The position numbers were made by a program, and so were the translations under genes. DNA of 64,000 nucleotides from Iodidimonas muriae (GTDB lineage: Bacteria > Pseudomonadota > Alphaproteobacteria > Sphingomonadales > Rhodothalassiaceae). The notes beneath the pieces were generated by a model. The model was not told the DNA's origin and made no database searches. It worked only from the letters and a program-made list of their open reading frames with translations. Location: assembly GCF_014647255.1 (NCBI RefSeq), contig NZ_BMOV01000001.1, positions 240,275 through 304,274 of the forward strand, read 5' to 3'. Shown here piece after piece: positions 8,442 through 17,696 of the stretch (the stretch's first letter is position 1; every line of letters begins with the position of its first letter).

Positions 8442-9800
8442 ATGACACAGAGCCCTTATGACTATGATCTTTTCGTAATTGGCGCAGGCTCAGGCGGCGT
8501 GCGTGCCAGCCGGATTGCCGCTTCCTTGGGTGCGAAGGTCGCTGTTGCTGAAGAATATCGGGTGGGCGGAACCTGTGTCATTCGCGGCTGTGTTCCAAAG
8601 AAGCTGATGACATATGCGGCGCATTTCCATGAAGATTTTGAAGATGCGGTGGGCTTTGGCTGGGATGCTGTTACGCCGAACTTTGACTGGACGAAATTTA
8701 TCGCAGCAAAAGATGCGGAAATTGACCGGCTGAACGGCCTTTATAAGAAAATGCTGGCGTCCAATAATGTCGAGGTGTTTGAAAGCCGGGCAACGCTTGA
8801 GGATGCGCATACCGTGCGGATGGGCGATAAAACCGTCACGGCGGATACGATTCTGGTGGCCACCGGCGGGACGGTGAATCTGCCGCGCACCCCCGGTGTG
8901 GAGCATGCCATCACCTCTAATGAAGCGTTTCATTTGAAAGAGCTGCCCAAAGACATTGTCATCGTTGGTGGCGGCTATATTGCTGTTGAATTTGCCGGAA
9001 TTTTCAATGGTCTGGGGTCCAATGTCACCCTTGTATACCGGCGGGACCGTATTTTGCGTGGCTTTGATGAGGATTTGCGGATTCGGCTGCAAAAAGCCAT
9101 GCAGGATAAAGGCATCAAGATCCTGTGCCACACGGATGTGGAGGCCATCGAAAAAACCGGTGACGGGCTGTCGCTAACGCTGAATTCCGGCGAGAGTTTG
9201 AAAGCCGACCAGCTGATGTATGCCATTGGCCGCCGCCCCTATACCGAAGGTTTGGGATTGGAGCGGGCCGGGGTTGCTCTTGATACCAATGGGGCGGTGA
9301 CGGTGGATGATTATTCCCGCACCAATGTGGAGAATATCTATGCTGTTGGCGATGTGACGGACCGCATCGCGCTGACGCCCGTGGCCATCAAGGAAGGCCA
9401 TGCCTTTGCCCTGACCCGGTTTAAAGGCACGCCGGTTTCTCCCGATCATCATAATGTGGCATCGGCGGTGTTTTCCCATCCACCCATTGGCACTGTTGGC
9501 ATGACCGAGGATCAGGCCATAGACAAGCTGGGTGATGTGGATGTGTATGAATCCGATTACCGGCCCATGAAAAACACGCTGGCCGGGCGCGATGAACGGG
9601 CCTATGCCAAGATTATCGTCGATTGCAAAACCGACAAGGTGGTGGGCATCCACATGATCGGCCCCGATAGCCCCGAGATCATTCAGGGATTTGCCGTTGC
9701 GATCAAGATGGGGCTTACCAAGGCCGATTTGGATAAAACCGTGGCCATTCACCCCAGCAGCGCCGAAGAACTGGTTTTGATGAGCACAAAACGCAATTAA
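8442..9800 (+). CDS. gor: Glutathione-disulfide reductase
   Basis: A 452-residue flavoprotein disulfide reductase. It has the FAD-binding GAGSGG (residues 14-19), the redox-active pair Cys45/Cys50 in GGTCVIRGCVPKK, the NADPH-binding GGGYIAVEFAG, the second FAD motif IYAVGDVTD and the C-terminal base motif HPSSAEE that comes from the dimer partner. Two Arg residues in the NADPH site (VTLVYRRDRILRG) favour NADPH over NADH. The enzyme keeps glutathione reduced in the cytoplasm. The ATG at 8442 is preceded by an AGGATCGG element; a longer in-frame TTG start at 8406 looks less likely. It stands alone between betT and the DAHP synthase gene. Confidence 0.95.
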   Translation: MTQSPYDYDLFVIGAGSGGVRASRIAASLGAKVAVAEEYRVGGTCVIRGCVPKKLMTYAAHFHEDFEDAVGFGWDAVTPNFDWTKFIAAKDAEIDRLNGLYKKMLASNNVEVFESRATLEDAHTVRMGDKTVTADTILVATGGTVNLPRTPGVEHAITSNEAFHLKELPKDIVIVGGGYIAVEFAGIFNGLGSNVTLVYRRDRILRGFDEDLRIRLQKAMQDKGIKILCHTDVEAIEKTGDGLSLTLNSGESLKADQLMYAIGRRPYTEGLGLERAGVALDTNGAVTVDDYSRTNVENIYAVGDVTDRIALTPVAIKEGHAFALTRFKGTPVSPDHHNVASAVFSHPPIGTVGMTEDQAIDKLGDVDVYESDYRPMKNTLAGRDERAYAKIIVDCKTDKVVGIHMIGPDSPEIIQGFAVAIKMGLTKADLDKTVAIHPSSAEELVLMSTKRN

Positions 9801-9887
9801 GGCCTTTGGCAGGGCTGACAAGTTCGGCGGTCTTGCTTATGATGGCCGCTTGTTATGATCATGCGTTTTGAGTGGAGTTTTTGAAAT

Positions 9888-11276
9888 ATGCCAACACGCT
9901 GGACCCCTGATAGTTGGCGTAACCGCCCCGCAGCCCAACAACCCAATTATCCCGACAAGGATAAACTGGCATCTGTGGAAAGCGATTTGTCACGGTATCC
10001 GCCATTGGTTTTCGGGGGTGAGGTCAAGGCTTTGAAGCGCCAGCTTGGCCGGGTTGCCGATGGCCGTGCCTTTTTGCTTCAGGGTGGGGATTGCGCGGAA
10101 AGCTTTGCAGAATTTCACCCCGATACCATCCGCGATACCTTCCGGGTTTTGCTGCAAATGGCGGTTATCCTTACCTTCGGGGCGGCGTGCCCCGTGGTGA
10201 AGGTGGGGCGCATGGCCGGGCAATTTGGCAAACCGCGTTCCAGCGATATGGAACGGCAAGGCGATCAGGAGCTGCCCAGCTATCGCGGCGATAATGTGAA
10301 TGGCATCCAGTTCGATGCGGCGGCCCGGATGCCCGATCCGGATCGCTTGATGCGCGCCTATAATCAATCGGCGGCAACCCTTAATCTTTTGCGGGCATAT
10401 GCCAGCGGGGGCTATGCGGACCTGCATCGGGTGCATCGCTGGAATCTGGATTTTGTTGCCAATTCCCCGGCGGCGGAACGCTTTCAGGATTTGGCGGACC
10501 GCATTGGCGAATCATTGGCTTTCATGCGCGCTTGCGGGGTCGGGGACGATGCGGCCCATGAACTGAAGGGCACGGATTTTTTCACCAGCCATGAATGTTT
10601 GCTGCTGGGGTTTGAAGAAGCCATGACCCGCCATGAACCATCGGGCGGCGGATGGGTGGATAGCTCGGCCCATATGCTGTGGTGTGGTGATCGCACCCGG
10701 CAATTGGACGGGGCGCATCTAGAATTTTTAAAGGGTATTGAAAATCCCATCGCTGTAAAGGTGGGGCCAAGCATGCAGCCGGATGAATTGCTGCGTGTGG
10801 TCGATCTGCTCAATCCCTTTGACGAGCCGGGCCGCCTGACCCTGATTTGTCGCTTTGGCGCCGATAAGGTCGAGCAGCATTTGCCGAATTTGATCCGTGC
10901 GGTGAAGCGCGATGGCCGTCGGGTGGTGTGGAGTTGCGATCCCATGCACGGCAATACGGTGAAAAGCTCGGTCGGGCTGAAAACCCGTGGCTTTGACCAG
11001 TTGATGCGGGAAGTGCGGCAGTTCTTTGCCATTCACCGCGCCGAAGGAACCTATCCGGGCGGTATTCATCTGGAGCTGACGGGGCAGAATGTGACCGAAT
11101 GTACCGGCGGAGCCATGGCCATTACCGAAGACAAATTGTCTTCGCGCTATCACACCCATTGCGATCCCCGGCTGAATGCGGACCAAAGCCTCGAGATGGC
11201 CTTCCAGATTGCGGAATTGTTGAAAGAGGGGCGGCGCGCCGTTAAGCAAGGGGCCGAGGTGCGTGAAAGCGCCTGA
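9888..11276 (+). CDS. Class II 3-deoxy-7-phosphoheptulonate synthase (DAHP synthase)
   Basis: A 462-residue enzyme of the plant/mycobacterial type II DAHP synthase family, unrelated in sequence to E. coli AroF/G/H. Family markers include the N-terminal [17 protein letters not shown] with the metal-binding Cys, [24 protein letters not shown], and [17 protein letters not shown] near the C-terminus. It condenses phosphoenolpyruvate and erythrose 4-phosphate, the first step of the shikimate pathway. The long N-terminal extension of the mycobacterial enzyme is mostly absent, as in other alphaproteobacterial members. A GGAG element lies about ten bases before the ATG. No other aro gene is adjacent. 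Confidence 0.94.
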   Translation: MPTRWTPDSWRNRPAAQQPNYPDKDKLASVESDLSRYPPLVFGGEVKALKRQLGRVADGRAFLLQGGDCAESFAEFHPDTIRDTFRVLLQMAVILTFGAACPVVKVGRMAGQFGKPRSSDMERQGDQELPSYRGDNVNGIQFDAAARMPDPDRLMRAYNQSAATLNLLRAYASGGYADLHRVHRWNLDFVANSPAAERFQDLADRIGESLAFMRACGVGDDAAHELKGTDFFTSHECLLLGFEEAMTRHEPSGGGWVDSSAHMLWCGDRTRQLDGAHLEFLKGIENPIAVKVGPSMQPDELLRVVDLLNPFDEPGRLTLICRFGADKVEQHLPNLIRAVKRDGRRVVWSCDPMHGNTVKSSVGLKTRGFDQLMREVRQFFAIHRAEGTYPGGIHLELTGQNVTECTGGAMAITEDKLSSRYHTHCDPRLNADQSLEMAFQIAELLKEGRRAVKQGAEVRESA

Positions 11277-11318
11277 GCCATCTTGTGGCGGCTGCGATGA
11301 CCGGCTAAACAAGCCTGC

Positions 11319-13007
11319 ATGAACGCACATCCCTTTCGCATCGCACTTGCGCAATTGAACCCTGTGGTGGGGGATATTGATGGCAATGTGGAAAAAATTC
11401 GCACGGCACGGGCCAAAGCGGCTGCTTTGGGGGCTGATCTAGTTATCACTCCTGAACTGAGCCTTGTGGGCTATCCCACAGAAGATCTGGTGCTGAAATC
11501 ATTCTTCCAGCGGTGCGCCATGCAGTGCGCCGAGATGCTGGCCAAAGAAACAGCGGATGGCGGCCCGGCATTGATTGTGGGGTCGCCTTGGCTGTTTGAT
11601 GACGGGCTTTATAATACCGCTTTGGTGATGGATGGGGGCGCGATCACCCATAAGGTGCGCAAACGCGATCTGCCCAATTACGGTATTTTTGATGAAAAGC
11701 GGATTTTCGCTGCCGCCTCAAAGACAGAACCGGTGATGGTGCGTGGTCACCGCCTTGGGGTGATGATTTGCGAAGATATGTGGTTTCCCCATACGGCGCG
11801 CGATTTGGCACAGGCAGGGGCCGAAATTCTGCTGGTGCCCACCGCGTCGCCTTTTGAAACCGATAAGAGCGACGAGCGCTTGATGGAATCCCGTAAGCGT
11901 GTGGCCGAAACCGGATTGCCGCTTATGTTCGTCAATCAGCTGGGCGGACAAGACGAAGTGATTTTCGATGGAACGTCCTTTTGCCTGGATGCACAGGGCG
12001 AGGTGATGGTGCGCCTTGCGGGCTTTTCAACGGATATGGAAATTGTGGACTGTGTTCCAAAACAGATTGGAGACAGGACAGCCTTGCGCCCGCAAGAGGG
12101 GCGTAAAGCACCATTGTTCGATGATCTGGAGGCGATCTGGCAAGCCACCGTTTTGGGGCTGCGCGATTATGTGGGGAAAAACGGCTTTCCCGGTGTGCTG
12201 ATCGGCTTGTCGGGCGGGATTGATTCTGCGCTGACGGCGGCGATCGCTGTGGATGCCTTGGGAAAAGACCGGGTGCGCACGGTGATGATGCCATCGCGCT
12301 ATACCAGCCCGGAAAGCCTTGAAGATGCGCAAGGATGCGCCGATCTTTTGGGGATACGCCTTGATAGCGTGGCCATCGAGCCGGGTGTTGCCGCCTTCGA
12401 TCAGATGCTGGGGCCGGTTTTTGAAGGCTATGCGCCAGACATTACCGAAGAGAATATCCAGTCGAGGCTGCGCGGCGTGATCTTGATGGCCATGTCCAAC
12501 AAATTTGGCGATCTGGTGCTCACCACCGGCAATAAATCGGAAGTCAGTGTGGGTTATTCCACGCTTTATGGCGATATGTGCGGCGGGTATTCGGTGCTGA
12601 AGGATGTTTACAAGTCTACCGTTTTTGCTTTGTCGCACTGGCGTAATCACCGCACGCCACTTCATGCCCTTGGCCCCGAAGGTCCGGTGATGCCCGCCCG
12701 TGTTATCACCAAGCCACCGACTGCAGAATTGCGCGCCGATCAAAAAGATGAAGATTCGCTGCCGCCCTATGATGTGTTGGACGACATTCTGGCCTGTCTG
12801 GTCGAGCGGAGCATGCCCGCATCCGAAATTGTGGCGCGTGGCCATGATGCAAAGACAGTGGCAAGGGTTGAGCATTTGCTTTATGTCGCTGAATATAAAC
12901 GCCGTCAGGCTGCACCGGGCGTGAAAATCACCCGTAAAAGTTTTGGCCGCGATCGCCGCTTCCCAATCACCAATGGTTTCAGGACAACCCGACGCCCATG
13001 TCTGTAA
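11319..13007 (+). CDS. nadE: Glutamine-dependent NAD+ synthetase
   Basis: A 562-residue two-domain enzyme. The N-terminal nitrilase-type glutaminase has the triad Glu46 (TPELS), Lys115 (RKRDLPN) and Cys151 (MICEDMWFP). The C-terminal synthetase has the pyrophosphatase loop LSGGIDSALTA and the conserved TTGNKSE. It hydrolyses glutamine and channels ammonia to adenylated nicotinate adenine dinucleotide, giving NAD+. The length is usual for the bacterial glutamine-dependent form. The ribosome site is weak. The 3' end overlaps gltX by 10 bp, so it leads the overlapping nadE-gltX-cysS-trmJ set. Confidence 0.95.
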   Translation: MNAHPFRIALAQLNPVVGDIDGNVEKIRTARAKAAALGADLVITPELSLVGYPTEDLVLKSFFQRCAMQCAEMLAKETADGGPALIVGSPWLFDDGLYNTALVMDGGAITHKVRKRDLPNYGIFDEKRIFAAASKTEPVMVRGHRLGVMICEDMWFPHTARDLAQAGAEILLVPTASPFETDKSDERLMESRKRVAETGLPLMFVNQLGGQDEVIFDGTSFCLDAQGEVMVRLAGFSTDMEIVDCVPKQIGDRTALRPQEGRKAPLFDDLEAIWQATVLGLRDYVGKNGFPGVLIGLSGGIDSALTAAIAVDALGKDRVRTVMMPSRYTSPESLEDAQGCADLLGIRLDSVAIEPGVAAFDQMLGPVFEGYAPDITEENIQSRLRGVILMAMSNKFGDLVLTTGNKSEVSVGYSTLYGDMCGGYSVLKDVYKSTVFALSHWRNHRTPLHALGPEGPVMPARVITKPPTAELRADQKDEDSLPPYDVLDDILACLVERSMPASEIVARGHDAKTVARVEHLLYVAEYKRRQAAPGVKITRKSFGRDRRFPITNGFRTTRRPCL

Positions 13008-14338
13008 ATGTACGCTTTGCCCCGTCTCCCACCGGCCTTTTGCATGTGGGAAATGTTCGCGCCGCCTTGTTGAACTGGCTGTTTGCCCGTCAGCAAGGGG
13101 GGCAATTTCTGTTGCGCTTTGATGATACGGATGCCGAACGCTCCCGCGATGATTATATCGAGGCGATCCGCCATGATCTGCGTTGGCTTGGCCTTGATTG
13201 GGATCAGGAAGCCCGGCAATCGCAACGGCTGGAGCGCTATCATGCGTCGGCCGAGCATTTGAAGGAGCAAGGGCGGCTTTATCCTTGCTATGAAACGGCG
13301 GAAGAACTGTCCATCAAGCGCCGCTTGCAGCTTGGGCGCGGCCTGCCGCCGGTTTATGATCGGGCGGCCTTGAAGCTTACACAGGCGGATCGGGAAAAGC
13401 TGGAAGCCGAGGGCAAGAAACCCCATTGGCGCTTCAAGCTGGATACCGATCAGCGGGTGGAGTGGACGGACCTGATCCGTGGGCCGCAATCCATTGATCC
13501 GGCAAGCCTGTCCGATCCGGTTCTGATCCGGGCCGATGGCACTTTCCTTTATATGCTGCCCTCGACCGTGGATGATATGGATTTTTCCATCAGCCATGTG
13601 GTTCGCGGCGAAGATCATGTGACCAATTCCGGCCAGCAGATCCAGATTTTTGAAGCGCTGGGCGGCACGGCTCCGCTTTTTGCCCATTATCCTTTGTTGA
13701 AGGGCAAAGGCGGCGACAAATTTTCCAAGCGTGCGGGCAGTGGCTCCATTGCCGCCTTGCGCGATGAAGCCGGATTGGAACCGCAGGCCATCATCAGCTT
13801 TATCGCCCGCCTCGGGTCTTCTGATCCTATCGAGCCATTTGTGGATGTCGCTCCCTTGCGTGATGGGTTCGAATTTTCAAAATTCTCGAAATCTTCGGCC
13901 ATTTTCGATGAAGACGAACTGGATCAGGTGAATGCCAAAATTCTGCATCAGCTTTCCTATCAGGATGTGAAGGATCGGGCGCTTTTGGCGGATTTGAGGG
14001 AAGATTTCTGGTTGGCCGTGCGCGGCAATCTGGAACATTTCAACGATGTGGCTCGCTGGCGCAAGGTGGTTTTGGGGCCGTTGGACCCGGTGATTATGGA
14101 TGATGACTGCGCCTTTCTGGCGGAGGCGGCAGAGCTTTTGCCCCAAACCCTTGCGGGGGATAGCTGGAAGGCTTGGACCAGTGCCATCAAGCAAGCAACA
14201 GGCCGCAAAGGAAAAGCGCTGTTCTTGCCCCTGCGGCAGGCACTGACCGGTGAGGATCACGGGCCGGAAATGGCAACGCTTTTGCCCTTGATCGGGCGTG
14301 CACGGGCGCAAGCACGGCTCAAAGGGGAGCGGGCATGA
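12998..14338 (+). CDS. gltX: Glutamyl-tRNA synthetase
   Basis: A 446-residue class I aminoacyl-tRNA synthetase. The HIGH-type motif is in FAPSPTGLLHVGNVRAA and the KMSKS-type motif is DKFSKRAG, as in many alphaproteobacterial GltX proteins. It attaches glutamate to tRNA. Many Alphaproteobacteria carry two GltX copies, one of which may mischarge tRNA-Gln for later amidation; which copy this is cannot be told here. The start lies inside the 3' end of nadE and the stop overlaps cysS by ATGA, which argues for translational coupling. Confidence 0.95.
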   Translation: MSVNVRFAPSPTGLLHVGNVRAALLNWLFARQQGGQFLLRFDDTDAERSRDDYIEAIRHDLRWLGLDWDQEARQSQRLERYHASAEHLKEQGRLYPCYETAEELSIKRRLQLGRGLPPVYDRAALKLTQADREKLEAEGKKPHWRFKLDTDQRVEWTDLIRGPQSIDPASLSDPVLIRADGTFLYMLPSTVDDMDFSISHVVRGEDHVTNSGQQIQIFEALGGTAPLFAHYPLLKGKGGDKFSKRAGSGSIAALRDEAGLEPQAIISFIARLGSSDPIEPFVDVAPLRDGFEFSKFSKSSAIFDEDELDQVNAKILHQLSYQDVKDRALLADLREDFWLAVRGNLEHFNDVARWRKVVLGPLDPVIMDDDCAFLAEAAELLPQTLAGDSWKAWTSAIKQATGRKGKALFLPLRQALTGEDHGPEMATLLPLIGRARAQARLKGERA

Positions 14339-15678
14339 GCCTTCATCTCACCAACAGCATGAGCGGCAAGAAAGAGCCGTTCCAGCCCATCGATCCCAAA
14401 AATGTGCGGCTTTATGTGTGCGGGCCAACGGTCTATGATTTTGCCCATATCGGCAATGCACGTCCGCCGGTGGTGTTCGATTTGCTGTTTCGGCTGTTGC
14501 GCCATGTTTATGGCGAGGGGCATGTAACCTATGCCCGCAATATCACCGATATTGATGACAAGATCATCGCCCGCGCTGCTGAAAGCGGCACCCCCATTGC
14601 GACGATCACCGAAAAATTTGCCCGAATTTACCGCGAGGATATGGCGGCTATTCATGTCTTGCCGCCCAGTATCGAGCCCCATGCCACCGATCATATCGCG
14701 CAGATGATCGCCATGATCGCGGATCTGATGGATAAGGGCTTTGCCTATGCGGCTCAGGAGCATGTGCTGTTCCATGTGCCCGCCATGCCCGATTATGGCA
14801 AGCTTAGCCATCGCCCGCGGGATGAAATGGTGGCCGGCGCACGGGTGGAGGTGGCCCCTTATAAAAAAGACCCGGCGGATTTTGTGCTGTGGAAACCCAG
14901 TGATGCGGATCAGCCCGGTTGGGAGAGCCCGTGGGGCAAGGGACGCCCCGGCTGGCATCTGGAATGTTCGGCCATGATCAAGGCGCATTTGGGAACGGAA
15001 ATCGACATTCATGGCGGCGGACAGGATTTGATTTTCCCCCATCATGAAAACGAATTGGCGCAAAGCGAATGCTGCCATGGCCATCCTTTTGTGCGCACTT
15101 GGGTGCATAATGGCTATGTGCTGTCGGGCGGCGAGAAAATGTCGAAATCGCTGGGGAATTTCCACACAGTCCATGATCTGTTGGCGGATTTCCCCGGCGA
15201 GGCCATCCGGCTGACACTGATGTCGGCCCATTATCGCCAGCCGCTGGATTTCACCACAGACGGTATTGCGGAAAACAAGCGTCGGCTGGATCGTTGGTAC
15301 CGCTTGATTGCAGGGGTTGAAGCTGCACAAATCATACCGCAAACGGTGGTCGCAGCCCTAGAGGATGATCTTAACAGCCCCAGGGCCATCGCCGCTTTGG
15401 AAGCCTTGGCAAAGCCGGAAAGCGTGGATCAATTATTGGCCGGGGCGCAGTTCATGGGATTGTTGCAGGAAAATCCGGACCAATGGTTCAAGAGCAACAG
15501 GGCAGGCGGTTTGGATGCAGATGCGATCGAGGCATTGATTCTGGAACGGAAAGAAGCCCGCAAGGCCCGCGATTTCGCCCGAGCCGACAAGGTGCGCGAT
15601 CAGCTGGATGCCGCCGGTATCCGTTTGCTGGATCGCCCCGATGGCACCACCGATTGGGAACGGACCGGCAATGACTGA
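14335..15678 (+). CDS. cysS: Cysteinyl-tRNA synthetase
   Basis: A 447-residue class I synthetase. It shows YVCGPTVYDFAHIGNAR (zinc Cys and HIGH motif), GWHLECSAM (second zinc Cys), FPHHENELAQSE (zinc His and Glu region) and the exact KMSKSLGNF motif. It charges tRNA-Cys, and its zinc-thiolate site gives cysteine selectivity. It is slightly shorter than the E. coli enzyme. It overlaps gltX by four bases and trmJ by eight, so three tRNA-related genes are made from one compact message. Confidence 0.96.
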   Translation: MSLHLTNSMSGKKEPFQPIDPKNVRLYVCGPTVYDFAHIGNARPPVVFDLLFRLLRHVYGEGHVTYARNITDIDDKIIARAAESGTPIATITEKFARIYREDMAAIHVLPPSIEPHATDHIAQMIAMIADLMDKGFAYAAQEHVLFHVPAMPDYGKLSHRPRDEMVAGARVEVAPYKKDPADFVLWKPSDADQPGWESPWGKGRPGWHLECSAMIKAHLGTEIDIHGGGQDLIFPHHENELAQSECCHGHPFVRTWVHNGYVLSGGEKMSKSLGNFHTVHDLLADFPGEAIRLTLMSAHYRQPLDFTTDGIAENKRRLDRWYRLIAGVEAAQIIPQTVVAALEDDLNSPRAIAALEALAKPESVDQLLAGAQFMGLLQENPDQWFKSNRAGGLDADAIEALILERKEARKARDFARADKVRDQLDAAGIRLLDRPDGTTDWERTGND

Positions 15679-16393
15679 TCTTGCGCCCGTTGTGATTTTG
15701 GTGCGTCCGCAGCTTGGCGAAAATATCGGCAAGGCTGCGCGGGCCATGCTGAATTTCGGCCTTACCGAGATGCGGCTAGTGGCACCCCGTGATGGCTGGC
15801 CCAATCCGGCGGCTGGCCCTGCGGCATCTGGTGCGGATTGCGTTCTGGATGGGGCGAGGCTTTATGACACGGTGGCTGATGCCATTGGCGATCTTGGCCG
15901 GGTTTATGCGGCAACGGTACGCCCGCGCGATATGGTGAAACCGGTGGTGACACCGCAACAGGCGGTGGCTGAAATCCATGGGTTGGAAAGGAGGGCCGGG
16001 CTGATGTTCGGGCCGGAACGCTCTGGCCTTGATAATGAAGATGTGGCCTTGGCGGATACGGTGATGACCGTGCCTGTGAATCCGGATTTTTCCAGCCTCA
16101 ATCTGGCGCAAGCCGTGATTTTGGCAGCTTATGAGTGGTTCAAGGCCAAGGATGACACAAAGCCGCGCATAGACAGACGGCAAGAAGATCCGGCGCCCAA
16201 AGCCCATTATCAAGGTCTTTATGACCAGCTTGAAGAGGCGTTGGATAAACGCGGCTATTTCCGTTCGGCAGACCGCAAGCCGACGCAAATGCGGGCGTTG
16301 AAATCCCTGTTCCAGAATGCGTCTCTTACCACTCAGGAAATCCAGACCCTGCGCGGGGTGATCAAATCTCTCACTTGGGCCGAGCGGAAATAA
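15671..16393 (+). CDS. trmJ: TrmJ-type tRNA (cytidine/uridine-32-2'-O)-methyltransferase
   Basis: A 240-residue SPOUT methyltransferase, TrmH family group 1. The substrate motif RPQLGENIGKAARAMLNFG and the knot motifs LMFGPERSGLDNEDVALAD and VPVNPDFSSLNLAQAV are clear. The C-terminal extension (about 170-240) distinguishes TrmJ from TrmL. It methylates the 2'-O of nucleotide 32 in the tRNA anticodon loop. The start at 15671 (MTDLAPVV) is inside the end of cysS; a longer in-frame extension into cysS is not credible. Grouping with gltX and cysS fits a tRNA-maturation role. Confidence 0.88.
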   Translation: MTDLAPVVILVRPQLGENIGKAARAMLNFGLTEMRLVAPRDGWPNPAAGPAASGADCVLDGARLYDTVADAIGDLGRVYAATVRPRDMVKPVVTPQQAVAEIHGLERRAGLMFGPERSGLDNEDVALADTVMTVPVNPDFSSLNLAQAVILAAYEWFKAKDDTKPRIDRRQEDPAPKAHYQGLYDQLEEALDKRGYFRSADRKPTQMRALKSLFQNASLTTQEIQTLRGVIKSLTWAERK

Positions 16394-16420
16394 AGCATAC
16401 GCGGCTGTATTCAAGCGACG

Positions 16421-16460
16421 AAAAAGGGCCGGGGAGATGTCCCGCGGCCCTGTTTTTTTG
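16421..16460. terminator. Bidirectional intrinsic terminator between trmJ and arsM
   Basis: A GC-rich stem, AGGGCCGGGGA against TCCCGCGGCCCT with a small mismatch, has A5 on the left and T7 on the right. It can end trmJ transcripts on the plus strand and arsM transcripts on the minus strand. Confidence 0.8.
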
Positions 16461-16479
16461 ATGATGCCAGAAGGCGCTA

Positions 16480-17520
16480 TTAGCAGCAGCTTCCCACATC
16501 TTTTTCTGTGGTCGCCGCCGATGTTGTGCAATCGAACGGCCCATAATGGGTGGACATGTCGCCATCCACACGGAAATGCGGTGCAAAGCGGGTGTCTTTG
16601 AGCATCATAGCCGTATTGCCGCAGACCGGCATGGGAAGGCCGGTCTGGAACAAATGATGGTCATCAAGCGCAAAGCTGTGCGGATGGTTTTCGATGGTGC
16701 CTTTATACCAGGCCACCTGTCCGAAATTCTCGCACAGATCTTCCAAAGGCAGTTTGAAGGCGCGGACAGTGATAGACCAGAAGTCGATCATTCCGGCTTT
16801 TTCAATGATTTCGGGATCGTTGAGATCGACCGGCGCACGGCTCATCACCCGATAATCAAGGCAGCCCACCTTGCGCATCATGCGGCGGAAATCTTCTGTA
16901 TAAAGCGCCCCGCCAAGACATTCGCCCACCACCACTTTGTCTTCGCGCAGGGCTTGGGGAATACGGCGACCGGCGAAAATATCGGAGAAATAAAGCTCGC
17001 CGCCCGGTTTCAGAACACGGAAAATCTCACGGAACACCGCTTCTTTATCCGCCGACAAATTGATCACGCAGTTCGACACCACAACATCAAGGCTGTTATC
17101 GGGCAGGCCAAGGGCGGCCAGATCTTCGATATAGCCTTTTTCAAAGCGGACATTGGGGCGGTCATAACCAAAACGGTCCATATGCCAGCCCAAATGCTGG
17201 CGGGCCACGGCAAGCTGTTCGTCGGTCATATCAACGCCGATCACTTCGCCATCCGCGCCAACCAGTTGTGACAGGATAAAGCTGTCCCGACCGGTTCCGC
17301 AGCCCAGATCAAGAACCCGTGCGCCTTTCAGAACAGGCGGAATGGGCGAGCCGCAGCCATAAAAGCGGTTGCGGACCTCTTCATGCACATTGGCCAGCAG
17401 GCGACGCACATGGGGTGGCATGGCTTCTGCCGGACAACAGGCGCTGGTTTTCAGATCAGCGCTGCTTTTGAGATCCTGACCATAATATTCCTTGACGGCG
17501 TCTTGGGTCGCAAATGCCAT
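16480..17520 (-). CDS. arsM: ArsM-type arsenite S-adenosylmethionine methyltransferase
   Basis: A 346-residue Rossmann methyltransferase with SAM motif I DLGCGTG at 71-77. Four cysteines match those of algal ArsM in position and context: Cys28 (ACCP), Cys56 (FYGCG), Cys151 (SNCVINL) and Cys201 (GECLGGALY). The intervals of 28, 95 and 50 residues are close to the algal 28, 102 and 50. The C-terminal part (VAWYKGTIENHPHSF, FDCTTS) also fits ArsM and ends in a CC pair. It probably methylates trivalent arsenic to volatile or less toxic species. Start 17520 has an AAGGAACG site. No arsR, arsB, arsC or acr3 is adjacent; it follows uvrA on the same strand after 176 bp. Action on another thiophilic substrate is possible. 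Confidence 0.87.
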   Translation of the reverse strand: MAFATQDAVKEYYGQDLKSSADLKTSACCPAEAMPPHVRRLLANVHEEVRNRFYGCGSPIPPVLKGARVLDLGCGTGRDSFILSQLVGADGEVIGVDMTDEQLAVARQHLGWHMDRFGYDRPNVRFEKGYIEDLAALGLPDNSLDVVVSNCVINLSADKEAVFREIFRVLKPGGELYFSDIFAGRRIPQALREDKVVVGECLGGALYTEDFRRMMRKVGCLDYRVMSRAPVDLNDPEIIEKAGMIDFWSITVRAFKLPLEDLCENFGQVAWYKGTIENHPHSFALDDHHLFQTGLPMPVCGNTAMMLKDTRFAPHFRVDGDMSTHYGPFDCTTSAATTEKDVGSCC

Positions 17521-17696
17521 GTATCGTTCCTTGCGGCTCTTTGAAAAACTTTGTCTCTTGTGCCGCAAGATGTGGTGCAACTCAAGCCCATCGCAAGCCC
17601 TAATCGCTCACCTTTTCGACAGATGAAGACGGTTAGGCCGGATAGGGGCTTTAAATGCGGACCAAAGGTTGAAAACGATCGGTTTTTATAAGCGGT

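Noticed and set aside
14257-15342. A 361-codon minus-strand frame opposite cysS
   Set aside because: Antisense shadow of a complete cysteinyl-tRNA synthetase.
17585-17696. Possible terminator after uvrA (AAAAC GATCG GTTTT)
   Set aside because: The stem is only five A/T-rich pairs; too weak to call.
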